In this document: positions 35,338 to 44,313 of the stretch, one piece after another
Layout: the number at the start of each line of letters is the position of its first letter
How positions within the stretch are numbered: position 1 is the stretch's first letter
Origin: Nocardia aurantia
GTDB lineage: Bacteria; Actinomycetota; Actinomycetes; Mycobacteriales; Mycobacteriaceae
DNA: 64,000 nucleotides
Assembly: GCF_009604425.1 (NCBI RefSeq)
Contig: NZ_WEGI01000009.1
Coordinates: 310,001-374,000 of the forward strand
Reading direction: 5' to 3'
Made by a program: the position numbers and the translations under genes
The notes under the pieces: generated by a model
Told to the model about the DNA's origin: nothing
Database searches by the model: none
Seen by the model: only the letters and a program-made list of their open reading frames with translations

Positions 35338-35940
35338 TCAGCGCCGCGGATCCGCCTGCAGGCCGGGCAGCACGTAGCGCCGGATCTGGCGCAACAGGTC
35401 CCGATGGTCGTCGGGGTCGACGGTGTCGCCGGGCACCGTGCCGAGGCTGATCAGCACGCGCGCCACCCATTCCGCGACCTCGGTCGTGTCGTGCCCGGGG
35501 TGGATCTCGCCGCGGGCGGCCGCGGCCGCCACATAGGGCCGCCAGAAGCCCGCGAGTTCCGGGACCATGCCCGAGACGCCCGCGCCGGCGCAGGCCGCGA
35601 ACTCCGCCGGTTCGGTGCGGCGCAACCGCATCAGGAGGGTGCCGGGGTCGTCGAACGCGCGCCGGCCGATCCGCACGCCGGCCACCAGTTGCTCGGCGAA
35701 GGTGTCGAAGGCGTCCAGTTCGGCCCGTGCGTCGGCGGACATCCGGTCGGCCAGGCGCACGATGGCCGCGCCGAGCAGTGTTGCCTTGTCCGGGAAGTGG
35801 CGGTACAACCAGGCGCGCGACATCCCGGCCTCCTCGGCCACCTCGCTGACGGTGGTCGCGCGAATTCCCTTGCGCGCCAGCAACGTCTGGGCGGCCGTCA
35901 CCAGCCGATCGGTCACATCGGTGGCCGATGCCTCGGTCAT
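35338..35940 (-). CDS. TetR-family regulator
   Basis: A 200-residue regulator with the HTH TTVSEVAEEAGMSRAWLYRHFPDK (split at ~29-52). It lies between an acyl-CoA synthetase gene and a flavin monooxygenase operon, with related palindromes in both promoters. It is the probable common repressor, relieved by a pathway acyl-CoA or ketone. Confidence 0.9.
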   Translation of the reverse strand: MTEASATDVTDRLVTAAQTLLARKGIRATTVSEVAEEAGMSRAWLYRHFPDKATLLGAAIVRLADRMSADARAELDAFDTFAEQLVAGVRIGRRAFDDPGTLLMRLRRTEPAEFAACAGAGVSGMVPELAGFWRPYVAAAAARGEIHPGHDTTEVAEWVARVLISLGTVPGDTVDPDDHRDLLRQIRRYVLPGLQADPRR

Positions 35941-36030
35941 GCGCCTCGCTTCCGGGCCGGTGCGCCCACTGTCCGGCGCATTTTCGCGAAAACCTGTCGA
36001 TGACCGACGGTATCTGACATCCTGGCCGCA

Positions 36031-36056
36031 GTAGACAGATTTGCAAACCTGTCTAC
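36031..36056. promoter_or_regulatory. 26-bp operator before flavin monooxygenase operon
   Basis: GTAGACAG-A-TTTGCAAA-C-CTGTCTAC is symmetrical except for one base pair. It lies 20 bp before the monooxygenase start and 90 bp from the divergent TetR start. Confidence 0.75.
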
Positions 36057-36076
36057 AGCCTGGAAAGGATCCATGG

Positions 36077-37444
36077 ATGTATCAACCGCGCACCGCGGTG
36101 ATCGGCGCCGGAATCAGTGGCCTGACCGCGGGCAAGATGCTCGCGGACTACGGTGTCCCGTACGTCTGCTTCGAATCGTCCGACCGCGTGGGCGGTAACT
36201 GGGCGTTCGGCAATCCCAACGGGCACAGCAGCGCGTACCGGTCGCTGCACATCGACACCTCGAAGCACCAGCTGTCGTTCCGCGACTTCCCGATGCCCGA
36301 GGACTATCCCGACTTCCCGCACCACACCCAGATCAAGCAGTATCTCGACTCCTATTGCGAGGCTTTCGATCTCGGCGGGGCGATCGAGTTCGGCAACGGC
36401 GTCACCGCCGCGCGCCGGCTGCCCGGCGGCGGCTGGGAGCTCGAGACCCAGCGCGGCGAGGTGCGGCGGTTCGACCTGCTGGTGGTCGCCAACGGGCACC
36501 ACTGGGATCCGCGCTACCCGGAATTCCCCGGCGAGTTCACCGGCGAGACCCTGCACGCGCACCACTACATCGATCCGGGCACGCCGCTGGACTTCCGGAA
36601 CCGGCGCATCCTCGTGGTCGGCCTCGGCAACAGCGCCGCCGACATCGCGGTCGAGCTGTCGTCGAAGGCGCTGGGCAACACGCTGACCCTGTCGACGCGG
36701 TCCGGCGCCTGGATCGTGCCGAAGTACATCGCGGGCCGCCCGGCCGACAAGTACTACCGGACCACGCCGTATCTGCCGCTGTCCTGGCAGCGCAAGTTCG
36801 TGCAGTGGGCCTCGCCGCTGACCTCCGGACGGCCGGAGAACTACGGCCTGCCCACGCCGAATCACAAACTGTTCGAAGCGCATCCGACCCAGTCGGTCGA
36901 GCTGCCGCTGCGACTGGGCTCCGGCGATGTGGTGCCGAAACCGGACATCGCCCGGTTCGAGGGCCGCACAGCGCATTTCACCGACGGCACCAGTGACGAG
37001 TTCGACATCGTGGTCTACGCCACGGGATACAACATCACCTTCCCGTTCTTCGATCCGGCGTTCATCAGCGCCCCGGGCAACCGGATCGACCTGTACAAGC
37101 GAATGTTCCTGCCCGGCATCGAGGATCTGGTGTTCGCCGGTTTCGCGCAGGCCACGCCGACGCTGTTCCCGTTCGTCGAATGTCAGGCGCGGCTCATCGG
37201 CGCCTACGCGGTCGGCCACTACCGGCTGCCGTCCGAGGACGAGATGCGCCGCGTCATCGTCTCCGATCAGCAGCGCTACACCGGCCACATGCTGGATCGG
37301 CCGCGGCACACCCAGCAGGTCGACTACTTCATCTACGAGCACGACATGCGGACTCGGGAGATTCCGGCCGGCGCGCGCCGGGCCCGGGACCGGGGCGCGC
37401 CGGACTGGGCCGGGGTCGCCGCCGAGACGGGAGCCCCCGCGTGA
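36077..37444 (+). CDS. Flavin-containing monooxygenase (FMO type)
   Basis: A 455-residue FAD/NADPH monooxygenase: FAD motif VIGAGISGLTAGK (~8-20), FMO signature FTGETLHAHHY (FxGxxxHxxxY, ~154-164), and NADPH motif VVGLGNSAADIAVE (~181-194). The Tyr ending puts it with FMOs rather than classical Baeyer-Villiger enzymes, though such FMOs can do Baeyer-Villiger reactions. It heads a four-gene run with a hydrolase, an SDR and an alcohol dehydrogenase, a set suited to turning an alcohol into ketone, ester and acid. Confidence 0.9.
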   Translation: MYQPRTAVIGAGISGLTAGKMLADYGVPYVCFESSDRVGGNWAFGNPNGHSSAYRSLHIDTSKHQLSFRDFPMPEDYPDFPHHTQIKQYLDSYCEAFDLGGAIEFGNGVTAARRLPGGGWELETQRGEVRRFDLLVVANGHHWDPRYPEFPGEFTGETLHAHHYIDPGTPLDFRNRRILVVGLGNSAADIAVELSSKALGNTLTLSTRSGAWIVPKYIAGRPADKYYRTTPYLPLSWQRKFVQWASPLTSGRPENYGLPTPNHKLFEAHPTQSVELPLRLGSGDVVPKPDIARFEGRTAHFTDGTSDEFDIVVYATGYNITFPFFDPAFISAPGNRIDLYKRMFLPGIEDLVFAGFAQATPTLFPFVECQARLIGAYAVGHYRLPSEDEMRRVIVSDQQRYTGHMLDRPRHTQQVDYFIYEHDMRTREIPAGARRARDRGAPDWAGVAAETGAPA

Positions 37445-38370
37445 CCGAGCATCGGCAACTCTCCTTCACCAGCCACGGAACGACCTGCGACGCCTGGTTC
37501 TTCGAACCCGACGCGCCGGGCGGGGACGGTGCGCCCGTCGTGGTGATGGCACACGGCTTCGGCGGCACCAAGGATTCCGGACTGGCGCCGTTCGCCCGCG
37601 CCCTCCGCGACGCCGGGCTGGCGGTCCTGGCCTTCGACTACCGCGGCTTCGGCGCCTCGGAAGGTGAACCGCGGCAACGTGTCTCGGTGGCCGACCAACT
37701 CGCCGACTACCGGGCGGCGGTCGCGGCGGCGGCCCGGCAGCCCGGCGTCGATCCCGCCCGGATCGTGCTGTGGGGCATCTCGATGGGCGCCGGGCACGTG
37801 CTGAACATCGCCGCCGAGCGCACCGACATCCGTGCCGTCGTCGCGATGGTGCCGCTCGTCAGCGGTCCGGCCGCGGGCCGGGTCGCGTTGGCGCAGAACG
37901 GATCCGGCGCGCTCGCGCGATCCGCGGTGACCGCGGCGCGCAGCGCGGTCGCGGGCCGGTTCGGCGGCCGCCCCACGATGATCCCGCTGGTCGGCCGGCC
38001 CGGCGAGGACGCGGCGCTCACCGCGCCGGGCTACTACGAGGACTACCTCGCGCTGGCCGGGCCCACCTGGCGCAACGAGGTCGACGCCGCGGTCGGCCTG
38101 GAACTGGGCGGTTTCCGCGCCGATCGGCACGCCGACCGGATCCAGGCGGCGGTGCTGATGCAGATCGCCGACTTCGATCAGGCCGCGCCGCCGCACGCCG
38201 CAGCCAGGGCGGCATTCAAGGCGCGGGCCGAGGTCCGGCACTATCCGTGCGACCACTTCGGCCTGTTCGCGGGCAATCCGTACTTCGAAACCGCTGTGCG
38301 CCATCAGATCCGGTTCCTGCGGCGACATGTCGTCGAGACGGCGGCCGTGACCACGAAGGGGACGAGATGA
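37441..38370 (+). CDS. Alpha/beta hydrolase
   Basis: A 309-residue hydrolase of the FrsA/DLH-like group: VVVMAHGFGGTKDSG near 33-47, nucleophile Ser in WGISMGAGH (~109-117), Asp in IADFDQAAP and His in YPCDHFGLF. The GTG overlaps the monooxygenase stop (GTGA). It would hydrolyse the ester or lactone made by the monooxygenase (inference). Confidence 0.88.
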   Translation: MTEHRQLSFTSHGTTCDAWFFEPDAPGGDGAPVVVMAHGFGGTKDSGLAPFARALRDAGLAVLAFDYRGFGASEGEPRQRVSVADQLADYRAAVAAAARQPGVDPARIVLWGISMGAGHVLNIAAERTDIRAVVAMVPLVSGPAAGRVALAQNGSGALARSAVTAARSAVAGRFGGRPTMIPLVGRPGEDAALTAPGYYEDYLALAGPTWRNEVDAAVGLELGGFRADRHADRIQAAVLMQIADFDQAAPPHAAARAAFKARAEVRHYPCDHFGLFAGNPYFETAVRHQIRFLRRHVVETAAVTTKGTR

Positions 38371-39140
38371 GTACCGGCGAATCCACCGCCGTCGTGGTCG
38401 GCGGGGCCTCCGGGATCGGCCTGGCGACCGTGCGGGCGCTGCTGGCCGAGGACCACCGGGTCGTCCTCGCCGATGTGAATGCCGAAGGCGCGCAACGTAT
38501 CGCGGCCGAACTCGGCGACCGGGTCACCCCGGCGGTGCTGGACGTCACCGACGAGGCTTCCGTGGCAGCCGTTTTCGAGGCGGCCGCCGGCGCGCGGACG
38601 GTGGTCAACTGCGCGGGCCTGTCGCTGCCCGGCCCGATCGTCGACCTGGAACTGTCGAATTGGCGTACCACCGTGGACGTCTGCCTGACGGGCACGTTCC
38701 TGGTCCTCAAACACGCGGGCCGGCACGTCGCCGACGGTGCGAGCATCGTCTGCATCGCCTCGCTCAACGGCCGCCAGCCCGGCACCGGCCTGGCCGGATA
38801 CTGTGCCGCGAAGGCGGGTGTCCTCATGCTCGTCGAGGTCGCCGCGCTGGAGCTGGCCGAGCGCGGCATCCGCGTCAACGCCATCTCCCCGGGGCTGGTG
38901 GACACCCCGCTGGTGGCCGGGATCTCCCTGGTCCCGGGCCTGACCGCGGAGTATCTGGAGAACACGCCGCTGCGCCGCAGCGGGCGGGCCGAGGAGATCG
39001 CCGACGCCGCCGTCTACCTGTCCTCGCCGAAGGCCGGGTGGATGACCGGATCGACCCTCGACCTGAACGGCGGCGCCCACCTGCGCCGCTATCCCGACGT
39101 CCTGGCCCGGGTGCGCGCGATGGCCGAGCCGCCGGCGTAA
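38367..39140 (+). CDS. Short-chain dehydrogenase/reductase
   Basis: A 257-residue classical SDR: cofactor motif GGASGIGLATV (~12-22), NCAG near 81-84, catalytic Ser in CIASLNG, YxxxK as YCAAK (~149-153), and a C-terminal WMTGSTLDLNGGAH. The start overlaps the hydrolase stop (ATGA). Confidence 0.92.
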   Translation: MSTGESTAVVVGGASGIGLATVRALLAEDHRVVLADVNAEGAQRIAAELGDRVTPAVLDVTDEASVAAVFEAAAGARTVVNCAGLSLPGPIVDLELSNWRTTVDVCLTGTFLVLKHAGRHVADGASIVCIASLNGRQPGTGLAGYCAAKAGVLMLVEVAALELAERGIRVNAISPGLVDTPLVAGISLVPGLTAEYLENTPLRRSGRAEEIADAAVYLSSPKAGWMTGSTLDLNGGAHLRRYPDVLARVRAMAEPPA

Positions 39141-39246
39141 TCCGTTGCGCCGCACTGTGTGACGCTGCCGTGGCCGATGACGATCCGCGCGGCCACCCCG
39201 AGAAGTGAGCGCGGTTCCGCCCGGGACCGCGAGAAGGTGGATTGTC

Positions 39247-40299
39247 GTGACGATGCGTGCGCTGCAACTGGTCGGCCCCGGGACTCTGGAGATGCGGGAG
39301 GTGCCGGTGCCCGAGATCGGCCCGGATGACCTGCTGCTGCGGGTCGGGGCGGTGGGTATCTGCCACTCCGATTCCTATGTGCTGAGTCTCCCGTTCCAGC
39401 TGCGGGAGGATCCGCTGACGATGGGCCACGAGATCGCCGGCACCGTCGAGGCGGTCGGCGCCGAGGTCACCGACCGGAGCGTGGGCGAGCGCGGCCTGGT
39501 GTACCTGTGCTGGTCCTGCGGCGAGTGCCGGGAATGCCTGCGCGGCAACGAGAATGTCTGCCTGGCCGCCGGCCGGGTCGCCATGCCGCCCTGCCCGGGT
39601 CTGGGTCCCGACGGTGGAATGGCCGAATACGTTCGGATTCCGGCGAATTCGTTCGTCCCGATCGGTGATCTGGACTTCGTCACCGCGGCCCCGCTGGCCG
39701 ACGCCGCGATGACCCCGTACCACGCCGTCGGCGGCACCCTCGATCAGCTGTGGCCGGGTGCGACGGCGGTCGCCATCGGCATCGGCGGCCTGGGTCACGT
39801 CGCGGTGCAGATCCTGAAGGCAGTGGCCGACATTCGGGTGATCGCGGTCGACATCGCCCCGGACAAACTGGAACTCGCCACCCACTGCGGCGCGGACCTC
39901 GGCCTGCGAGCCGGTCCCGATACCGCCGCCGAGATCCTCGAACTGACCGGCGGCCGGGGCGCGGAGGCGGTCTTCGACTTCGTCGGCACCGACGCCACCG
40001 CCCGCCTGGCCGTCGACGCGGTGGCCCCGAACGGCGCGTACCGGATCGTCGGCCTCGGTGGCGGCACCGTCCCCCTCGACGCCGGTCCGGCGGGCGGCCC
40101 CGGCCTGCCGTGGGGCGCGACGGTCCGCAAGTCCTACGGCGGCACCCGGTCCGACCTCCTGGCGTCGGTGGCCCTGGCACAGGCGGGCCGAATCCGGGTC
40201 GAGGTGGAACAGTTCCCGCTGGAAGCGGGCCCCGAGGCCTTCGAACGCCTGGATCGCGGCGCCATCCGCGGTCGCGCGGTGCTGCTACCCCATCGATGA
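39247..40299 (+). CDS. Zinc-dependent alcohol dehydrogenase
   Basis: A 350-residue MDR alcohol dehydrogenase. Catalytic zinc ligands are in GICHSD and GHE, the four-Cys structural zinc loop is CWSCGECRECLRGNENVC, and the NAD motif is GIGGLGHVAVQ. The GTG at 39247 follows AAGGTGG; ATG 39253 is an alternative. It is the last gene of the FMO operon, 106 bp after the SDR. The low-GC cassette begins about 300 bp downstream. Confidence 0.9.
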   Translation: MTMRALQLVGPGTLEMREVPVPEIGPDDLLLRVGAVGICHSDSYVLSLPFQLREDPLTMGHEIAGTVEAVGAEVTDRSVGERGLVYLCWSCGECRECLRGNENVCLAAGRVAMPPCPGLGPDGGMAEYVRIPANSFVPIGDLDFVTAAPLADAAMTPYHAVGGTLDQLWPGATAVAIGIGGLGHVAVQILKAVADIRVIAVDIAPDKLELATHCGADLGLRAGPDTAAEILELTGGRGAEAVFDFVGTDATARLAVDAVAPNGAYRIVGLGGGTVPLDAGPAGGPGLPWGATVRKSYGGTRSDLLASVALAQAGRIRVEVEQFPLEAGPEAFERLDRGAIRGRAVLLPHR

Positions 40300-40614
40300 T
40301 CGGCTCAGCAACTGAACGACGTCCGATGAATCGTCGGCCGCGCGAGTGCGGAAGTATCAGTACCCAGCCTGACCGGTCCGGTTCCGTTCTCGTGCGGAAA
40401 TGGACGACCTGCTCGTAGAGGGAAAATTCCCGGCAACAAATTCGAGATATCCGGCGAAAGTCCCGAAAAGAAAACCGAGTGGTCGCCATCTGTCGGATGC
40501 CGGGTTCCTCGGTCGCTCCTTCCGAATATTTACGGTAAGCTCCGGGCACGTCGCATCGGTGGGGTACAGACGCTTGTCGATCGACGGCACAGGCCGAGAC
40601 CGATGGGGATCAGA
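40300..40614. other. Upstream region of the HD-TIR cassette
   Basis: Intergenic, noticeably richer in A/T than the flanking operon. It holds the short repeat GGGAA-AA-TTCCC (40420-40431) and an AT-rich element around 40526-40540 that could contain the cassette promoter. No gene is supported. The change in composition marks the left edge of the island. Confidence 0.5.
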
Positions 40615-42633
40615 ATGCATGCCGGACCGGAGGGGATGCCCGAGGGCGCCGCCGCCTTGCAGCATGTTTACGACGCTGTACACGGAACGATCGACACGCG
40701 AGATACGTACATTCTGGGCGAACGTTCGACGATTGCACATCTCCTCGTTTCGCCCGCACTTCAGCGTATGCGCAGGATTAAACAACTCGACTTCGCTTCG
40801 CAGACATTCTCGGCTGCCGACCATTCTCGATTCGCACACGCCATCGGCACCATGCATGTCATGCGAAAGATGCTCGACCGTCTCGTCGATACGGGAGAGA
40901 ACTTCGAAAGACAGCTGCAGTACCTGCGGAAGAGCAATGCCCGGCTGTTCGACGGTGATGTGGCTGCCGATAGACCGAAACTGTTTCAGCACATGCTTCT
41001 CGCCGGACTGCTGCAAGATATCGGCGAACTGCCCTATGCGCAGGCAACTCGGCACGTCTACCGCCCCAACCTCGAGATGCGAAAGCATGTGTCCCGATGC
41101 ACCGGCATCCGCGAAGATCGCCTCAACAACAAACAGATATTCACGTTGGCCGGGATCTTCGACGAGAAAATCGCGGAGAAACTCGCTTTGGTGGATATGG
41201 GGTTGCTCGCCTATCTCATCACAGGCCTGTCGCCCGACGAGGAAGCCGAATTAGCATTGCGGCCGCTTCGGCACATGGTGGACGGAACGCTGGATGCAGA
41301 TCGGCTGGACTATGTGTTCCGAGATGCCTATCACACGCTCGGTGCGGTCGGTGACGCAAATTCTGTCATCGATACGATCCTCTACTACGACGACGTCGGC
41401 CCAGTGGTCACCGAGGCGGGTCCGGTGGCAAATCTGCTCGTCGCCCGGGCGCGCTTGTATTCATCCGTCTACCTTTCGCCGGCCAACCGATTCAGGCTTC
41501 TGTTGCTCTTGACGGCATTGCGTGGAATCAGAGATGATGTCGAATGTTCGAAAGAGTTCTTCGGGCCGAGTGCTGTCGATATATCTCTTGATGATTTCTT
41601 CGATCTGGACGAGATGTCCTTGAACTCTCGGCTGTACGACATCACCCGTAGTCCGACGGTCCGGCGACTCGACAAGAAGTCACGCAATGCTCTCGAAATC
41701 TATACCGGAAAATATATTGACTACCAACATTTCTGGATAGCTCCCGTCAGTGAGCGGAACGCGGCTCCGGCGGTGAATCTGGTGCTGCCGGATGATTTGT
41801 ATTTCGACACCCTCAGTGATCAGCAACGGCCAATCTATTACACCGGGTCCGTCCGGGTGAAAAACGAGAGTTTGAGCCATATCGCCGACTCCGTCCCGCT
41901 CGAGCACTGTGCCGGGCCCTATTCGGCTATGCTGCAGTCGCCGGTATCGACGCAACCCATGAAGGACAGTATTCTCGTCTTTCTTCCGGCGGTTCACCGC
42001 GGGCGGGCGTGGGCTGAGTTCGACGCGGCTCTCGCATCTCGGAATCTGTATGATGTGCTCTTGGAGAACGACCCGGTCAGCGTCATCGATTTTCCGACCG
42101 ATACAAGGAACGCTCCGGGCTTCGTCGGGCCGGCGGTATTCATTTCGTTCGCAGCGCCCGATATTCAGCTGGTTCGTCGTATCGCGGCGGTCCTGGTGTC
42201 TGCCCGGCGACGCTACTTCTTCTATGGTGGGCGATTTCAGGGTATCGGTGCAACGGCCCGGGACAACAGTGTCAACGCTGTGCGAGAGGCGGACGCGGTG
42301 ATCATGGTTGCCTCGACGAGCTACGCGGCCCGGTTCAAACAAGAGCCCGACGGTTATGTCGCATCGGAGATTTTTGCGATAAGTGCACGCCGGGAACGGG
42401 ACGCCGACTTCTCATTGGTTGTGCTTACGGCCGAGGACAAGAGCACAGTGCTCGACAACCTGCCATGGCGCTCCGCTTTCGGTTTCGGTGAACCGCCGTT
42501 CTTCGGTCGGCCACTGCGCTCGGCAAACTCGGCGGACTTCGATTCCGCAGTACACGCCGCGATCCAGGCGATTGACGCCGTCGTGACCGTCTCCCGTGAC
42601 AGCGGCTACAGCGGAGAGACGAGAAGTTCATGA
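40615..42633 (+). CDS. HD-domain (SAMHD1/dNTPase-like) protein fused to a TIR domain
   Basis: A 672-residue two-domain protein. Residues ~15-300 follow the dNTP triphosphohydrolase HD fold: VYDAVHGTI, LQRMRRIKQLDF, HSRFAHAIGTMHVM (metal His75), LLQDIGELPYAQ and GTLDADRLDYVFRDA (Asp227/229). The HD doublet is Gln134-Asp135, and two downstream His positions are Glu and Gln, so hydrolase activity is doubtful. Residues ~505-600 form a TIR domain: VFISFAAPD at 508-516, VREADAVIMVASTSY, and YVASEI with Glu585 at the NADase-Glu position. ATG 40615 is chosen for the GGGG six bases upstream; ATG 40603 adds four residues. GC content and codon use are lower than in neighbours. The following kinase gene overlaps by ATGA. 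Confidence 0.8.
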   Translation: MHAGPEGMPEGAAALQHVYDAVHGTIDTRDTYILGERSTIAHLLVSPALQRMRRIKQLDFASQTFSAADHSRFAHAIGTMHVMRKMLDRLVDTGENFERQLQYLRKSNARLFDGDVAADRPKLFQHMLLAGLLQDIGELPYAQATRHVYRPNLEMRKHVSRCTGIREDRLNNKQIFTLAGIFDEKIAEKLALVDMGLLAYLITGLSPDEEAELALRPLRHMVDGTLDADRLDYVFRDAYHTLGAVGDANSVIDTILYYDDVGPVVTEAGPVANLLVARARLYSSVYLSPANRFRLLLLLTALRGIRDDVECSKEFFGPSAVDISLDDFFDLDEMSLNSRLYDITRSPTVRRLDKKSRNALEIYTGKYIDYQHFWIAPVSERNAAPAVNLVLPDDLYFDTLSDQQRPIYYTGSVRVKNESLSHIADSVPLEHCAGPYSAMLQSPVSTQPMKDSILVFLPAVHRGRAWAEFDAALASRNLYDVLLENDPVSVIDFPTDTRNAPGFVGPAVFISFAAPDIQLVRRIAAVLVSARRRYFFYGGRFQGIGATARDNSVNAVREADAVIMVASTSYAARFKQEPDGYVASEIFAISARRERDADFSLVVLTAEDKSTVLDNLPWRSAFGFGEPPFFGRPLRSANSADFDSAVHAAIQAIDAVVTVSRDSGYSGETRSS

Positions 42634-43220
42634 CCGAACCCCACATCGTCAGAATTGCGTTGTTCGGCCCGTCGGGCGCGGGTAAATCGACAACGAGTCA
42701 TCTGATCTCAGCACACTGCGAGACGTCGGGTGTGAAGTGTTCTCGGCTCGCGCTGGCGGAGCCGCTCTATAAGGCACAAGCGGAGTTGTACAAGATAGCC
42801 CGTCGCCCGCTGGCCGACCCTGAAGTCCAGGATGGTGAGCTGCTCGCACTACTGGGTCGTCAGCTGCGGCGCATCAATCCAACGGTCCTGACCGACGATT
42901 TTTCGGCACGCCTGCACGATCTGATTACGGACATTTCACTGGAGAAATACGATCGGTATGTCGTCGTGTGCGATGACATGCGATATCCGGACTGGGCAGC
43001 ACTCGGCCGTCTCGAGTTCGTACCGGTTCGAATCTACGCGACGGAAGACGACTGCGACATCCGCCGCCGATTGCGTGGCGATATCAATATGGTCAGCAGT
43101 GCGTCATGGACCGAACACGGTCTCGACATGATTCCGTACGTACATACGCTGAACAATACCGGTACCATCGCGGATCTCGCGATGGCCGTTACTGGTCTGC
43201 TAGAGGAGTTGTCGGCATGA
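42630..43220 (+). CDS. P-loop kinase, deoxynucleoside monophosphate kinase-like
   Basis: A 196-residue P-loop protein. Walker A GPSGAGKST is at 13-21. VVVCDDMRYPDWAAL (~111-125) resembles the D-x-R-[FY] motif of phage-type deoxynucleotide monophosphate kinases. A charged lid-like helix DDCDIRRRLRGD follows. It would phosphorylate a dNMP or NMP, but the substrate is inferred only from family pattern and from the dCTP-deaminase-like genes that follow. Both ends overlap neighbours by 4 bp (ATGA), so the cassette is translated as a unit. Confidence 0.78.
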   Translation: MTEPHIVRIALFGPSGAGKSTTSHLISAHCETSGVKCSRLALAEPLYKAQAELYKIARRPLADPEVQDGELLALLGRQLRRINPTVLTDDFSARLHDLITDISLEKYDRYVVVCDDMRYPDWAALGRLEFVPVRIYATEDDCDIRRRLRGDINMVSSASWTEHGLDMIPYVHTLNNTGTIADLAMAVTGLLEELSA

Positions 43221-43759
43221 TATTGACCAGAGAAGCGATACGGCAATCTGTGGCAACGGGAAGTATCGTTATCCAGCCGTTCGACGAGGAACTGCTCAAC
43301 CCCAACAGTTATAATTACCGGCTCGGACGTTTTCTCAAGATCTCTCCGCGGAGCGTTCTCGACCCGTTGGCCGCAGTAGAATGGGACGAGATCGAGATAC
43401 CGGAGGACGGCGTGCTCCTGGAGCCGGGCCGGCTGTACCTGGGGCACACGATGGAACGAATCGGAAGCAAATCGTTCGTCACTTCCTTGATCGGGCGCTC
43501 CTCGATCGGCCGGCTCGGCGTGTTCCTACAGATTTCTGCGGATCTGGGTCATCAAGGTGCGATACACTCCTGGACGTTGGAATTGACGGCGGTTCAGCCG
43601 ACCAGGGTCTATGCGGGGATGCGTATCGGACAGGTCAGTTTCTGGGTGCCGACGGGTGAACCGCGCGAATATCAGGGTCGATACGGCAGTGAAGCCAAGC
43701 CTCGCGAATATATTCTCGGCCGGGACGAAATTCTCCGAACTGCCAGGGCTATTCGATGA
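43217..43759 (+). CDS. dCTP deaminase/dUTPase-family protein 1 (Glu present)
   Basis: A 180-residue protein of the trimeric Dcd/Dut fold: LNPNSYNYRLG (27-37), GRSSIGRLG (93-101), and LELTAV with Glu122 at the position of the catalytic Glu138 of E. coli Dcd, then YAGMRIGQVSF. The ATG at 43217 overlaps the kinase stop and has GAGGAG 8 nt upstream; an earlier in-frame start would lie deep in the kinase gene. Family enzymes deaminate dCTP or hydrolyse dUTP. The region after Ser108 (ADLGHQGAIHSW) departs from the usual HxIDPGW segment, so specificity may differ. Confidence 0.82.
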   Translation: MILTREAIRQSVATGSIVIQPFDEELLNPNSYNYRLGRFLKISPRSVLDPLAAVEWDEIEIPEDGVLLEPGRLYLGHTMERIGSKSFVTSLIGRSSIGRLGVFLQISADLGHQGAIHSWTLELTAVQPTRVYAGMRIGQVSFWVPTGEPREYQGRYGSEAKPREYILGRDEILRTARAIR

Positions 43760-44313
43760 TACTGACCGGCGATGAGATAATGCGTGAACACAATTCTGCG
43801 CGGATCGATATACGACCGTTCAATCCGGATCAGGTCAACCCGAACAGCTATGACTTTCGGCTGGGTTCCGTACTCAAGACATATGTCGATCATGTCCTCG
43901 ATGCCCGTCTTCCCAACAGTGTCACCACGACGCGAATTCCAGAAGATGGGCTGGTGTTGACGCCGGGCAGGATCTATTTGGGACACACGCTGGAGATAAT
44001 GGGGAGTGACCATTATGTGCCTATCATTCGTGGAAAGTCCTCGACAGCGCGCCTCGGGCTGTTTGTGCATGTTACCGCGGACATAATCGACATCGGCAGT
44101 CACAATCAATGGACGCTTCAATTGTACCCGGTTCAACCCGTACGGATCTATCCTGGTATGCTCGTCGGCCAGGTGACGTTCTGGAAAACTCTGGGTGAAG
44201 TGACGCTGTATTCCGGGAAATATCAAGGCTCGATGGGGCCGGTCGAATCATTGGTTCATCTCGACTTCCACGCCGAATCGATACGAGAGGATGAAAAGAT
44301 TGATTCTGTCTAA
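43756..44313 (+). CDS. dCTP deaminase/dUTPase-family protein 2 (catalytic Glu replaced by Gln)
   Basis: A 185-residue paralogue alignable without gaps to protein 1 over the first ~145 residues: VNPNSYDFRLG, IRGKSSTARLG (Lys94 where protein 1 has Arg), HVTADIIDIG, and LQLYPV with Gln122 in place of the catalytic Glu. An E-to-Q change at this residue is known to abolish deamination in studied Dcd enzymes, so this is probably an inactive subunit that binds nucleotide or completes a heterotrimer. The ATG overlaps the previous stop (ATGA). Confidence 0.82.
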   Translation: MILTGDEIMREHNSARIDIRPFNPDQVNPNSYDFRLGSVLKTYVDHVLDARLPNSVTTTRIPEDGLVLTPGRIYLGHTLEIMGSDHYVPIIRGKSSTARLGLFVHVTADIIDIGSHNQWTLQLYPVQPVRIYPGMLVGQVTFWKTLGEVTLYSGKYQGSMGPVESLVHLDFHAESIREDEKIDSV

